Notes: a model not told the origin generated them from the sequence alone. DNA of 64,000 bases from Caenorhabditis remanei (GCF_010183535.1 NC_071329.1:13640001-13704000), one strand, 5' to 3'; shown: positions 22,105 through 34,319, numbered from the stretch's first letter. Numbers and translations are program-made.

Positions 22105-24026
22105 TCATTCCCACTGTTTTCTCAACATGTTTTCATAAGTATCAGTTGTTTGTTGACGAGATTGAAAAGTTTGGAGAGAATGGTTTAATGTCGCAAGTTT
22201 TGCGTTTTTCGTTTGATTCATTACGCATCCAGTGTAGATTGGAATTATCAAATCGGCGAATGTGAAGGGCTGAAATTTTTCTTTATATTAGCTCGGCACA
22301 GTTCTTACAACTGCGCTCTACCGAAATGCCCTTGAACAATGTCTCTTTTCTCAGAGTTTCTCAGTTCCGCACAAAGTTTTCTTCGGTTTCGGTAGAGCGC
22401 GGATGTAAGAAGCGTGCCGTGCTTCTAAATAAAAGCGAAACGAAACTCACAAAAATCGCCAACTTCACTGTGCTAAACAACGGTCTATTCTCATTGAATA
22501 ATTGGATTTTTCCAGACCTCAAGACGGTCATGGTCGATCCAAAAAATATTGGGACAACTAATCCAGTTAGAAGCACAGATGACACCAATCGAGTGCATGT
22601 GAGATTCTCGCGGATTTGATATCGCGTTGTGAGCCGGAAGTTTTGACTGAAAAATGAGCTGAAAACAAAATGAGCTTGAAACTTACATTCGTAGTTTCTT
22701 ATTATTCAAAAGTATGAGTAATCTCAACATGATGAATGATAAAACAGCGAAAACAAATGATGCGATAAATAATATATTTATCTGAAAATTTTTGTTTTCA
22801 GCTATTTCAAATTGTCATAATAATTACCGATTGTTCTGTATTTCTTGGAGCGAAAAAGGCAAAGCAAGAAGGTGTGTTGAAATCAGCTGTTCGATATGTT
22901 ACGTATACAACAGAGAACGGGAAGAGTATTACAATCATTAGATAGATCCAACACGCAGATTTTTGATCTTCATACTGCTCAACTCTTCCAGTTGCTACAG
23001 TCCGTTCAAACACTAGTAGACCCTGAAAAGGAAAATTTTGATCAATACGAATACTTAAGCTTTATTTTACTTTTATGGTGGCATCCATGACCTGAGACAA
23101 AGCAAATGTCAGGTGAAAGCTTTGGAAAATAATTGGGTTCATAAAGAGATTTTGTTCGGTTCCGTTGAAAATGAATACTCGATAAAAGAATGAGGACTGA
23201 AAAATGGAAGCTGTTACAGTAACCAAACACGATCACAGTACCGCTTAAAAAGCTATCAATTTTGGTTGTTTTCAGTGGAAAATGACCACCTTTGACAGTG
23301 TATTTCGGTGTCATCTGATTTGCCGATAAACTCAGTTTTGTATGGGTTGGGCAGAGCAAAAAAAGCACATCATTTTTGTAGATGACCATTTTTTTGTAGA
23401 GACACTACCATGAAAGTTACAGGTAGTCAAAGCCGCTTCTCCCTGAACCCGACTTATTTCAGTACATATTAGCGAAATTTTGGAGCTTTTCACTTTGACA
23501 GCCTGTAACATTCATGGTAGTGTCCCTACAAAAAAGTGACCAACAACAAAAATTATGTTCTATTTTTGCTCTGTCCAACTTATACAAAATTGAGTCCATC
23601 GGCAAATCAGATGACACCGAAATACACTGTCAATGTTAGTCATTTTCCATTGAAACAGCCAAAGTTGATAACCTTTTGAGCGGTACTGTACGTAGGAACT
23701 TACCGCGTTGGCAATTGAGAAAATTCCTCTTACATAACAATTAAAGAAATACAGAATGAGGAGAAACTTGAAATTGTTATGGATTGCAGAGTTTTTGATA
23801 TGTTTTTCCAAGAAATAAAATGTGGCATAGAATGAGGCGATAGTGAGAGAAGAGTGGAGAACTAGTGCGAGTTGGAATGGGAGATATTGTAGAGTGGCAG
23901 CACACTGAAAATGTTTTTTTTTTAATTTCAGATTAATGTTTGCGACTTATTTCAGATGATGGCCTGAACCTTCCTCATCTTTCAAAACCTTACCTCATCT
24001 TTCAAATAACTTGTATCGTAGCTCAT
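22105..24026 (-). CDS. Sra-superfamily seven-transmembrane chemoreceptor
   Basis: Seven exons: 24026-23994, 23904-23704, 23196-23071, 23022-22828, 22781-22687, 22646-22451 and 22269-22105, giving 336 aa with closed phases. It is a predicted chemosensory GPCR. Key features: N-terminal MSYDTSYLKDECAA; GLLVFERTVATGRVEQYE after TM3, the ER..AT..YE motif of the Sra/Srab/Srb/Sre superfamily; LTTRYQIRENL before TM6; PFTFADLIIPIY in TM7; and a tail ending YENMLRKQWE. The choice among Sra, Srab and Srb is uncertain; Sre is unlikely. Two introns carry MITEs: 23703-23197 holds a Tc1-type palindromic element, and 22450-22270 holds a TTAGCTCGGCACAG element. Confidence 0.85.
22286..22427. repeat. MITE of the TTAGCTCGGCACAG family in the Sra-like receptor's last intron
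   Basis: TTAGCTCGGCACAGTTCTTAC at the left pairs with GTAAGAAGCGTGCCGTGC at the right. It fills most of the intron between the TM6 and TM7 exons and leaves the splice sites intact. Confidence 0.75.
23224..23695. repeat. Tc1/mariner-type palindromic MITE
   Basis: It starts CACAGTACCGCTTAAAAAG and ends GAGCGGTACTGTACG, with both arms complementary over about 200 bases (CTCTGTCCAACCCATAC and its complement). The CAGT...ACTG ends and flanking TA suggest a mariner-class non-autonomous element. It sits in the Sra-like receptor's second intron. A sister copy is at 31855-32284. Confidence 0.7.
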
Positions 24027-25264
24027 TCTCTCCAACTTTCCAGATTCTGTCCGACTTCGATTAGCTTTTTTATTAAACCTGAAAATGAACTATTTTCAAA
24101 AAAAAAACTTTTGATTAAAAAACAAGGTTTTTGGCTGGAATTGAGGTGTGTGCTCACCAAGTAAACAAGATCAGATTAAGAAAGTAAAGAGTCAAGCAAC
24201 TGAAAAAAAGTAACAACTAGAAAAAAAAGAGAAAACAGAGACGGCAGCTGAAATGTTGAAGATGATGATGTTCTCATTTTAATAAGCTGGTCAAAATAGA
24301 AAGTGTTCATGTCGAAACCAGTCTAGATCAAGGAGCATGATCTGAAGAAACCGGAAGTACGATAAGAGAAACCGTGAAAGTTTCTGATTAAGAGCTGAAA
24401 GTCTTGAGCTTTGAGCTTTTTTTTACTATATTTTGTTTCTCTATAGCTTTTCGGTACTGGAAACAACTGCAAGTATTGTACTGACAACTTACAACTAGGG
24501 AAGGATCCCGGGTCGAGATGGAGTTACAGGTCGAGATATATATATCACTAGAACGGAAATTTTCCGGTGATTTCAAATCTGTATTTTGTTTTTGCTGAAC
24601 GTGAAAAAAGTTATTCGCGTTTTTGTTGCTTCTCATTGCAAAAATAAGCACTCACAAGACTCACAAAATAAACCTTTTTCTTATTTTCCAGTTCATAGAA
24701 AACGGGGCTTCGCAAACTTTACCACGATGGTGCAGCCGACTTTTTGGAGCTCGCTTCGGTTAGATGTTGACCTAAGTTTTGGAAGCCGCCACTTCATTTT
24801 ACTGAAGGTCAACTACACTGCATGTTTTTGAAGGCTTGGACAAAAAGTTCGTTGACTGAGGACGTAAACACGGGACAATGGGATAACAGTTATGTTTTGT
24901 TAATAGTGAAAGTATTGTTTAAAAAAACCAAGAGAATTAAAAAATGAAATGCATATGCTACGATTGTGTTTCAACAATCGTTAATGTTTAAAAATAGTCA
25001 CTGTCTGGAAATCAGATTTTTAACCTTCGTCTAGAGATTTTTCGTGGTTTGGACTCGTAATTGAAAGGTAATCATATATAAATGAATGCTTATTCGAGAT
25101 TTCTGAGAATTGAAATGAAGGCAACAACATTTCCTTGTATGTATGTCATCTAGAACTTTGTGAGGTGTTCGATTCTAGTCATGAAGAAATTCTTCGTCAA
25201 AACAATGTATGAGAAATTGCAGAAATCAGAAATCAGAACACAGACAGAATGAGAACTGGCTCCA
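24027..25264. other. Upstream region of the Sra-like receptor; no gene seen
   Basis: AT-rich, with several polyA/polyT runs. The only longer ORF (near 24586-24831) has no acceptor or donor support. No transposon ends were recognised. Confidence 0.4.
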
Positions 25265-25960
25265 ATGGGAAGAAATTGGAACAGTTCTGATCAGCTTTTC
25301 ATCGAGGGTAGCCACAATAGTTCAAATCAGTTGCCGGTAATGTGCCGAGTGGGGTGGGAACATTCGCCCTATTTCTACTTCCTTTTTAGGTTGTTCAGGA
25401 CAATGGAGCACCCGATGTGCGGGCAACTCAAGTGCTACAAAAACCGATTTATTATAAAGGTAAAAAGCATATCCCGCGAGGAACTGCAATAGAGAAAAGG
25501 GAGGAAGGAGTTATAGTGGTCACTCTGGAAGTATCCGATACGCGTAAGGGATACTCTCGAGGGACAACAGAATTGAATGGAATTACTTAATTACTTCCGC
25601 CTGAAATGGGGGTTAATGGGACAGGGAAGAAGGGCGTTAATTAACAGAAAATAAAATACGTAATAACTATAAAATAAATTAAAATATATTTATTTATTTT
25701 AGTTTGGTGTGCGACAGGAATCTGATCGGGACCAGGAGACTATCAACAAGTGTAAGTTTCGAAGGAAGCTGTTCCCCTTAACTATTAGAATACATTTGGG
25801 ATCTCGGAAATCCCGTCTCAATCTATTGTTCAAAAAGCGCATCAACTCGTTTCGCTACTTTCAGATGCTTCAGCTACTATTGAAGAGCGACGCAGCGACG
25901 ATCGGCTGCCTCCAGTACCAAAAGTCACAACTGGATGCCTTTTACAATAAGGTTAGGAAG
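25265..25960 (+). CDS. Exon-like tracts of an unknown small or decayed gene
   Basis: Not recognised. An ATG at 25265 opens a hydrophilic reading frame to 25336, followed by a GTAATG donor. A TTTTTAG acceptor at 25388 opens a second tract from 25390, which either stops at a GTAAAA donor at 25460 or reads on to a stop near 25588. Further tracts follow around 25700-25960: one has an internal 40-50 base intron-like gap (GTAAGTTT...CTATTAG), and one after a TTTCAG acceptor near 25868 encodes an acidic, Pro-rich end (SDDRLPPVPKV). Several joins keep the frame, so the true model cannot be chosen by eye. It could be a small gene or a remnant. Confidence 0.3.
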
Positions 25961-26145
25961 AGCTAACTGAACTTCTGCTTGAATAATTTATTCAGTCTTC
26001 GAAGTTTCTGAATTCGTGAATGTTGATTTTTTCTTTGTGAATGAGCTACAACATCACTTATCGGTTACGTCGTGCTCGACATTGTGACTCATGTCATCGA
26101 TGTGCGTTACACTCTTATGTCCTGTACCGTGAGAAAAGCAACAAA

Positions 26146-28110
26146 CTTACAAGGGAACCCCAAGCACTTGTAAATTTGGAATTTGATGAAACTTTGGTGG
26201 GAGGTCAAGGACCCCTCCAATAGAGCTCCCACAAAATATTGGAACACGCTCGACACTCTGCTCCGAGTTATGGGCTCTCAAAGTTTGGCTCAGATTTAAC
26301 ACAGTAAACCTCATTTCCTCTCTTCTCAACAGTTCCCAAAATGTCACTTCCCTCCCTTTGCCACGTTTACGTTTGGCCGGCTGGCTGAGGGGATGTGCGC
26401 TGTGATGATGATCAAAGTGTTGGTGGTTCGTTTCCCCTTTTGGTTTTTATTTTTTGTATTTCTTGAAAACATTTTTGCCACCTTTTTGGACATTTTGTTG
26501 TCTTCTTTTCTTTGTTTTCTGGTTCAAAATATCACAACAATTCATATTTCGAAGTTTCAAAAAATTATATTTTTCCACCAAAAACTCGAATTGGGCTGAC
26601 CATCTGGATGCAATATTTATGTTTTTGGTGGAAAATAAAATTTTTTGAAACTTCGAAATATGAATTGTTGTGATATTTTGAACCAGAAAACAAAGAAAAG
26701 AAGACAACAAAATGTCCACAAAGGTGGCAAAAATGTTTTCAAGAAATACAAAAAATAAAAACCAAAAGGGGAAACGAACCACCAACACTTTGATCATCAT
26801 CACAGCGCACCACAGGTGAACCGCTGTGGATCCTATATGTGATCGCGCGGTGGCGTATATGCAGCTAGAAAGAATCAGCGTTGTGTCCTATATGTGTCCA
26901 TATGGATCCACGCGCGGTCGGCCGAAAACGTGTGCCGCATATGGATCGTATATGGATCGCATATCAGGATTAATTCTACCAACCGTATTTGGTTGATTAT
27001 TGTGTATGAAACACTAGAAAGGCCTAATTCATTGTTGTGATTGTTATATAATGCTATAATGTTGTTTTACTTTTCCTTTTTCAACTTGTTCACTTTCCAT
27101 TTCTCGGACTTGTACATTTTCTCCATTTTTCTCGAAGTTCTTTCTTTTTATAGCAGATAATGGCAATACTTCGTGAAAAATTTAAAACTCCACACGATTT
27201 ATATAAAAAATGATAAGTTAGTTTGACGGTTGTAAAACGATTTTCGAGCTTTTCTTGAACTTTGAAAGAAGCTATACCCGTCGATGACATTCGAAGTCCG
27301 ATATTTTGACTTTACTTCGGTATGGCAAATACTTACCTTCTTACCTTTAATTCCATCTGAAAAATATAATTTCTTATCATACCGAAGTAAAGAAAAACAC
27401 AAGAAACGAACTTCTCAACAAAAAGTATATCCCAAAGTTTCTTGAGAAAACGACAAGTTTTCTATTGAAAAAAGAAATTTCCGCAAATTTAAATATCTTT
27501 ATTTTTACTTTTAAAGTTTGCCATTATCTGTTTTCAGCAAAAAGAATGAAGAAATTCGCTGAAAAACTTCGAGAAACGAAGAAAATGGGCCCGGACTTAT
27601 AGAAAAAAATGTCGCGTCGATTTACGGTAAACAACACGCCCACGTGTAATTCCGGAGTGTCGTTGCGGCGGCCGGCCGCTAGGCTCAAATATGGACCATA
27701 TATGGAACGTATATGGATGCTATATGGATGCACGCGCGGCCAGTACAAGGAAAAGACTACCGCACATATACGCCACACGCGCGGTCCACGTTTCATTTAG
27801 GGACACATATAGGACGCTATATGCACACTTTCACATATAGGATCCATCGCGGTTCACCTGTGACATCCCCTCAGCCAGCCGGCCAAACGTAAACGTGGCA
27901 AAGGGAGGGAAGTGACATTTTGGGAACTGTTGAGAAGAGAGGAAATGAGGTTTATTGTGTTAAATCTGAGCCAAACTTTGAGAGCCCATAACTCGGAGCA
28001 GAGTGTCGAGCGTGTTCCAATATTTTGTGGGAGCTCTATTGGAGGGGTCCTTGACCTCCCACCAAAGTTTCATCAAATTCCAAATTTACAAGTGCTTGGG
28101 GTTCCCTTGT
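26146..28110. mobile_element. Foldback-type element with about 270-base terminal inverted repeats
   Basis: The left terminal repeat, about 26146-26395, begins CAAGGGAACCCCAAGCACTT. It recurs inverted at about 27862-28110, ending GTGCTTGGGGTTCCCTTG. Inside, both flanks continue with CACAGGTGAACCGC and GGATCCTATATG in inverted orientation. The interior is marked by many TATATGGA and CGCGCGG units (26820-26960 and 27690-27850). No transposase ORF is seen; the long ORFs on both strands of the arms are mirror images of one another. The left repeat is interrupted at 26396-26809 by a second hairpin element. Confidence 0.8.
26396..26809. mobile_element. 414-base perfect-ended hairpin inserted into the left arm of the foldback element
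   Basis: The element begins TGCGCTGTGATGATG and ends CATCATCACAGCGCA. The arms (26396-26585 and 26621-26809) are almost identical in inverted orientation, with a loop of 35 bases. The uninterrupted sister arm near 27870 reads GGATGTCACAGGTG, and the interrupted one reads GGATG-element-CCACAGGTG, so the insertion point is fixed to the base. No clear target duplication is left. Confidence 0.85.
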
Positions 28111-28112
28111 TA

Positions 28113-28520
28113 GGTCATTTTCAGTTGAAAATGTACAACTTTGAGAGTGTGTCATGGTAATTCTGATTGTCACGCCCGGTGGGTTTTTAATGAATCATGC
28201 AAACTAAAAGTAGAGCTTCATTTTTGTAGTTGACAACTTTTTTGTACGGACATTCCCTAGAAAGTTACATATCGATAAAGTAATTTCTCCCTAAATCGAC
28301 CCATTTCAGTGCAAAATAGTTTTGGGAAAAAAATCACTTGGTCGATACGTAACTTGCTAAGGAGTATCCGTACAAAAAACTCGTCAGCTACTGAAGCGAA
28401 GCTTTTTTTGATATTTAGAATTCATTAAAAATCTACTGGCTGTGACAATCAGAATTACCATGACATACTCTCAAAGTTAGACTATTTCAACTGAAAACGG
28501 CCAAAGTTCGTATCTTTTTG
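28113..28520. repeat. Palindromic MITE, relative of the elements at 49338 and 62428
   Basis: GTCATTTTCAGTTGAAAATG and CAACTTTGAGAGTGTGTCATGG at the left are matched inverted by CCATGACATACTCTCAAAGTT near 28457-28480. The inner part includes TTTTGTACGGACA and its complement. The outer ends are less clear than in the sister copies. Confidence 0.6.
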
Positions 28521-30315
28521 CACTCGATCGTTGTTCTCTTTCTCGTTCCAATCAAACGCATACCAAACATGTGAAGAATACAAATGTGATTGGTTCCAGA
28601 CCACTACTCCAGACAAGTTTTTTTGACGGCTTTTCAGATTAAATGCCACAACTTTCAGATTTATCACACCTTTGCGGATTGGCTTCGTTCGATCGATTAT
28701 CATTGGCAATTTATCAACTTCCCTTCTCTCCCCGGCCATTTATTCTTATTTCTGACCCTTTTCCAGCTGAAATATAGTGTTCCAAAATATCACCACCCAG
28801 ATCTCAATTGAGTTTTCTGATTTAATTTCTCTTTTTCACATTTGCTGCCCCATTATTTTGTTACGCAAACAAGACCAGAACAGAAAATTTTATTATTTCA
28901 CAAAGAAAGATTTATTTTGTGTTCATTCAATATTAGAAATGATTTTCGATCCTGCTCATGAAAATTTTGAGAAAACTAAGTTTGAAGAAAGTTTGTACCT
29001 AATGATGCACTTTCAGAAACATACAACATTATATTTTTTCTTCAATTCAATAAACTAAAATCCTAATTTCTTCTCACCAATTTCCATGAATTTCAGTTCG
29101 AATTGAATCCAATCGGATTAGAGTTCACGTATGCACCTCGTTAGGTTTCTCATGTCTTTGACGCGTTTGTTCAATGATATTTTGTTGTCTGAAAATAGAT
29201 TTGTAGGGCTTCTTTGCATGTCACTTAATGGAATTGATCAGTGTGCTCTGGATAAGACTTCCGTTTTCCTTGAATCTTCATTTTTAGTTAAAAAAAAATG
29301 TTACAAAGATTATTTTCTCACGGTGTTTCTCACGGAGCATAAAATACAGGTCATGTGGACCAAATGTCTCTTTGCGTGGACAAGAACTCTAGTAGTGCGT
29401 TCTAGAAAAGTCTGAAAAACAGAATTTGCAAAATGATGTTTTTCAATATTAGATCATCTGAACCGGCAGAGTTGCAGAAGGTTTGTATTTTTTTTCCTTT
29501 TTTTGAATATTATTTTCAGCTTTAACGTTAGAGCAGCAATTGACGGAACCTGACACCACTAAAAGCATGATAACCTTTTCAGTATAGAAGCTATGATTAT
29601 CTAGATTTTACCCCATTTTTTAAATATTCTATGAATATCTCAACTCACTACTTCCCAGTTCAAAAAATTAAGTTCAAAAGCTCGATTTCTTACAACTTGA
29701 TCTCCTCAGAATCACTTGATTCCACCTGCCATGTTTCAAAAGACCGATCAATTTCTGATTTCTGTCGCTTTGATGGGTTTCACTATGAGAACAATAGAAT
29801 TCTAGAATTCCAGACTTGGGATTGTATGATAAACCTCTCGCTTTCTGAAAAATTTGTCGCAAGTATTCTTGAATGAGAAATTCTAATCATACAAAAACTC
29901 TCGTCTAGATTATTTTTGCAAATCTTGACAATTTCCTTGCTATGAATTCACCTGGGCATTAATAATAATATAAAATAGTCTTTTCTAATTATTCGAGAAC
30001 TCTAAAGTACAGTAATACGGGCGGCATGAACGGAAAACAACGATGAAAATTGTATGTACGATCTCTGAAAAATGTATAACGATTATCATAAGATAAGCCA
30101 CAACAACACAACTTAACCATGCCGAAATCTCACATTTTGAAATGTTGTCTCAATTCTCAGAATTCATAATTTCATGTTTCCAGTCTAATTACACATGATT
30201 ACCGATGCCTCCTTCTCTCAAACAACACTCCATTTTTCATTCGCTTCGCCTTCTCCCTTCTGACGTTTTTTCCTTGTTTTCAATAAAAAAATAAAACATT
30301 TCAGCAATTTAGAAT
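28521..30315. other. Intergenic stretch; no gene supported
   Basis: Several ORFs of 60-95 codons occur (for example near 28777-29058, 29131-29415 and 29631-29876), but they lack consistent splice sites, family motifs or partners. A TTTCAG acceptor at 30299-30304 lies just before the start of the Sre gene at 30316. Confidence 0.4.
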
Positions 30316-32499
30316 ATGTACATCAGCGAAAATGGGACGGAGATTCGATTTCTGGCGATTTTCTACATGAAATCACACGGTAGTGATTCACCATTCGAAT
30401 GGGTTTATTTGGTTTTTCAATTTGTGGAGATCGTTTTGACTTTTCTATCAGGTCTATTGAATGTAAGTTTTATAATTTTTTTTTCATTAGTCGGTCAATG
30501 CCAATTAGGGAAGATCATGACGTCAGTTTGGAGTTATGGGACGTGACATATATCATTGGAAAGCTGAGAAAACGATGATTCCAAACATATATTCAGTTTT
30601 GGCCCTCGAGGACTGGTATTCGAGAAAAACGAGGTCAAAGTTCCGATCCCTCACAAGCCATTACCTTACCGACGTGTGATATCACTCGTTTTTCTCGAAT
30701 GCTCAAGAGTAAAAACAGAATATATATTTGGAATCAGCGTATTCTCAGCTTTCCAATGATATATGTCACGTCCCATAACTCCAAACTGACGTAATGATCT
30801 TCCCTAGCAAGCTGTCTGAACTTCTGAATATCTGAAGAAGTTCAACTATCCGGATATTTCGTTTTGCCAGAATCTTGAATTTTAGTTGTTTTCAATAATC
30901 CCAGTTATCTTCAAGGCTTACACCGTATACATGTGCTTCTTTTCCAACTCTTTCCACTTCAATATCTGCGTCCTTTACGGCATTTTTATGCTCCACTGGT
31001 TCGAACTCACGATATCACGAATCCTTGTTTACCCTTATCAAGAAGCGATACTCCTGCTGACGCCTCCTTCTTTAACGAATTCAATTCTTCAATATACTTT
31101 TGATGATTCCGTAGTACCCATTCCCAAATTTGACGCTTATTTTCATCTTCTCATTGGCGGTGGAATCCGAACGAGATACATGCTTCTCGTGTGTTTTGCA
31201 CTTCCATGTGTAGCAATCGAGAGATGTCTTGCCACTTGGTTGGTCAGGTAAACCTTCAATTTTTATCCGAAAGGCTGTCTAGACATTGTTTGCGACTAGA
31301 TTGAATGAGTAATAGTTACAGAGACTATGAACAGAAATCGAGGGCATTTATATCGGTGACTCTGATCCTCATATCGGAAATTCTAGCCACGATTGGAGCA
31401 TATACTGTAACTTTTAAAATAGTTGGAGTATTCTATATGGCTGTGACTGCTGGAGTCTTGCAAACGGTTTCATATGGGGTAGGGGTTTGAAGTTAAATGA
31501 AATTTTTGAGAATCTGGATTTCAGATAGTGAGAGTAGCGCAGCAACGGACAAAATATATCAAGAAGAAATGTGAGAGAAGCCATCAATTCTATAGTTTAT
31601 CAGTGAAATTTCAGATAACTGAGAATGTGAAATCATTTCGGGTAAGTGTGAATTTTTTTCAGAAATTTATTGAATATTTTCAGGTAATTCACATTCTTGT
31701 TGTGGAAGTTGCTCTGATGATTCTAACTGCATCGATTACGATTGCATTAGCAGGACTAAATTTGGTAGAGTCAAGGCATACGGTCTATGTATTTTTCTTT
31801 CTGGAAAAGTTAATTCAAGTGTGAGTTTCCAATTTTGCCTTACACAACAGTATACAAGTACAGTACCGCTCAAAAGGTTATCAACTTTGGCTGTTCTCAG
31901 TGTATAATGACCAACTTTGACAGTGTATTTAGGTGTCACCTGAATGTCCGACAAATTTTATTTTGTATGGCTGGACAGAACAAAAATAGCACATTATTTT
32001 TGTAGTTGACCATTTTTTCGTAGGTACACTATCTCGAAAGTTACAGGCTGTCAAAGTGAAAAACTCTGAAAAATTGGTCGATTTCAGGGAGAAATTTCTT
32101 TGATGACCTATAACTTTCTTGATAGTGTCCCTATGAAATAATGGCCAACTACAAAAATGATGTGCTATTTTTGCTCTGTCCAACCCATACAAAATAAAAT
32201 TTGTCGGATAATCAGGTGACACCGAAATACACTGTCCAATGTGGTCGTTTTCCTCTCAAAACAGCCAATCTTTTGAGCGATACGAAATGAATTATTCAAC
32301 TTTTCCCATTTTCAGAAACCCATTATTCATCTGTACTGCAGTATTCTGCATCAAACCGCACTGGTTCAGAAGACTACTCCGTCTGATTCCGTTCCGCCTG
32401 AAGCATAGAACACATGCAGAGGAATATGTAGTCGAACACTCAACACATCGTTGCTCACTGGCTGACGCTCATTTTGAACAACTGAAAAAGTTATGGTAG
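30316..32499 (+). CDS. Sre-family chemoreceptor (Sre-1 of this window)
   Basis: Six exons: 30316-30462, 30886-31247, 31322-31478, 31525-31641, 31684-31820 and 32316-32499, giving 367 aa, all phases closing. It is a predicted chemosensory GPCR of the Sre family (Sra superfamily). Motifs: SFHFNI...WFELTISRILVYPYQ in TM2-TM3; AIERCLATWLVRDYE after TM4, the family hallmark; FYSLSVKFQITENVKSFR before TM6; NPLFICT in TM7; and a tail ending FEQLKKLW. The 157- and 137-base exons are the same length as in the neighbouring Sre genes at 32763 and 52724, showing common descent. Introns 1 and 5 carry MITEs. Protein identity to the neighbour looks low, so this is an older duplicate. Confidence 0.9.
30505..30807. 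repeat. Palindromic MITE in Sre-1 intron 1
   Basis: The best-preserved copy of its family. TTAGGGAAGATCATGACGTCAGTTTGG at the left pairs with the complement near CCAAACTGACGTAATGATCTTCCCTAG at the right. The arms are about 130 bases. Confidence 0.8.
31855..32284. repeat. Tc1/mariner-type palindromic MITE in Sre-1 intron 5
   Basis: It begins TACAGTACCGCTCAAAAGG. The arms contain GACAGAGCAAAAATAGCAC and its complement. It ends near GAGCGATACG. It is the same family as 23224-23695. Confidence 0.7.
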
Positions 32500-32762
32500 T
32501 TATGGTTGGCCTTTTCATAAATAAAGTATTTTGTTTTATTTCGTGCTCTAGTTTTTGTAACTTTGCAGAATTCATGTTAATTCTTTGAAAAAGAACTTAC
32601 ACAAATAAAACCTCATTAATCATTTCTCTTTTTTCCCCGCCACCACCCTCCATATTCTCGGAAAAACAAGTGGTTTCACCTGTTTCCTGCCCCTTTATTG
32701 CTTTAGGCAGTTCAGAAAACTGAGTCCACTTTTTTCAGATTTTCAGAAATTCAAGTTCCTGA

Positions 32763-34245
32763 ATGAGACTAAATTTACATAATGTCACTGTTGTATATTT
32801 CCCGATTTTTACAATGTCAAGTTTCGACAATTTTTCAGATTTACTTTATTGGTTTATCAGGTTGGTAGAATGAGTTTTTTCCTGAAACTGTTTTCCTAAC
32901 TTGTTTTTCAGGATATTAGAATTAATCTCTCTTTTTCCTTCATGCTTCATAACATATCAATTCTGTAGAATAATGTGTCAAACTAGATGTTTTCATTTCA
33001 ATCTCACTATTATTTTTGTTTCTCTTCTCGGGCAATGGTTTGAATGTTTTCTAGCGAGACTCCTGATTATACCGTATCAAGAAGGATGGATTGCTATAAA
33101 GGATACTGTAATTGAAGGTGAGAGAAGAGTAATTAACGTTGATTGCTAACTCTGCTCAGTTCTTACAACTGTGCTCCTCCGAACTGCCCTTGAAAAATGT
33201 CTATTTTTCTCTGAGTCTCTCACTTTCGCACACAATTCTCTTCGGTTTCGGTAGAGCGTGATCGTAAGAAGTGTGCCATGGTAATACTTTTCAATTCTAG
33301 ATGAAACCACTGGCCATGTCCAAGTCTCTCTTCTATTCATCCCTCTTCTTGTCGGTGGATTCATTCGTTCTCATTATATACTATCACTGTCTTTTTTCAT
33401 TCCAAGCGTTGTCATTGAACGGATTATTGCGAGTATTTTCATAAGGTAACTCGATTTGAACACCAGGCTTTTGACATCATTCTCGTTTTCAGAACATACG
33501 AAAAACACCCACGTGTCTATGTCTCTACATCATTACTATTGATTTCTCATCTTTTTTCGATTATTCTATCTTATCAGACTATGCAATGGAAGTACTCTTA
33601 TTTTCAAATTATAGTTACTTTCATTTTAGTATTGACTATTACGATTACGGTAGGAGATATAATATGAGATATGATGTGGATTATTACTAGAATTTAGATA
33701 TTTGCATGTCTCTATATCTACAACTCATCGGTCACTAGACGACTGGAACTTCAACATAGAAGATATGGATACCATTTTGGGAAGAGATTTCAAGCGAAAG
33801 AGAATTTGAGATCTTTGAAGGTAAATTCCTTTTAAAATTCAAGAAATACATTTATCTTAAAGTTTCAGATGGTTCGACGTATCACAATAGTCGGTGTATG
33901 CGGGTTTCTCGTTGCTGCTCTATTCATTTCTCTTGTTGCTTCACAATTATTACCTAATTATTTTCACAGAATTAGTCTGCAAATTTCGGAAATAGCATTG
34001 AATTTGTATGTTTTTATTCAACGTAAAACTTAATGTTGTCTGTTTTCAGAAACCCATTATTTATTGTTCCGTCAGTAGCAGATAGAGTTCCTCCTTGGAA
34101 GAACAAACTGATTGAGACTATGCCAAAATTTATACGAAAGAAAAACTCCTGCACCCGGACAGTTCGACCGATGGATTATAGGGCAAGACGGACAGTTGTT
34201 GAGGAGACGAACACTTATTGGACGCAATATTCAAATAACTGGTGA
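32763..34245 (+). CDS. Sre-family chemoreceptor (Sre-2, first copy of the duplicated block)
   Basis: Seven exons: 32763-32860, 32912-33117, 33301-33445, 33493-33649, 33698-33820, 33869-34005 and 34050-34245, giving 353 aa, phases closed. The N-terminus (MRLNLHNVT...) carries N-glycosylation sites ahead of TM1. Family motifs: CFHFNLTIIFVSLLGQWFE; LLIIPYQEGW; VVIERIIASIFIRTYE; YHFGKRFQAKENLRSLK; NPLFIVPSVADRVPPWK; and a tail ending WTQYSNNW. A TTAGCTCGGCACAG MITE fills intron 2. The gene recurs at 52724-54111 with the same introns but a different first exon. A GGCC-rich MITE follows the stop in both copies. Confidence 0.88.
33147..33284. repeat. MITE in Sre-2 intron 2
   Basis: TTAGCTCGGCACAG-family element. 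It occupies the same intron position in the second block (53000-53142), so the insertion is older than the block duplication. The two copies have since diverged in their left ends. Confidence 0.75.
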
Positions 34246-34319
34246 TAAATAACTACCTCGGTCAAATAAACTTGCCATTTCCATGTTTTAAAGTCGTTTT
34301 CATTTGCCAGATATTTCTG

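Noticed and set aside
26393..26803. Long ORFs on both strands encoding nearly the same peptide (KVLVVRFPFWFLFFVF)
   Set aside because: They are the two arms of one hairpin element read in mirror orientation, without ATG context or splice sites.
26147..28160. Similar ORFs at 26147-26347 (-) and 27912-28160 (+) that look like a duplicated gene
   Set aside because: They are the terminal inverted repeats of the foldback element; the similarity comes from the repeat.
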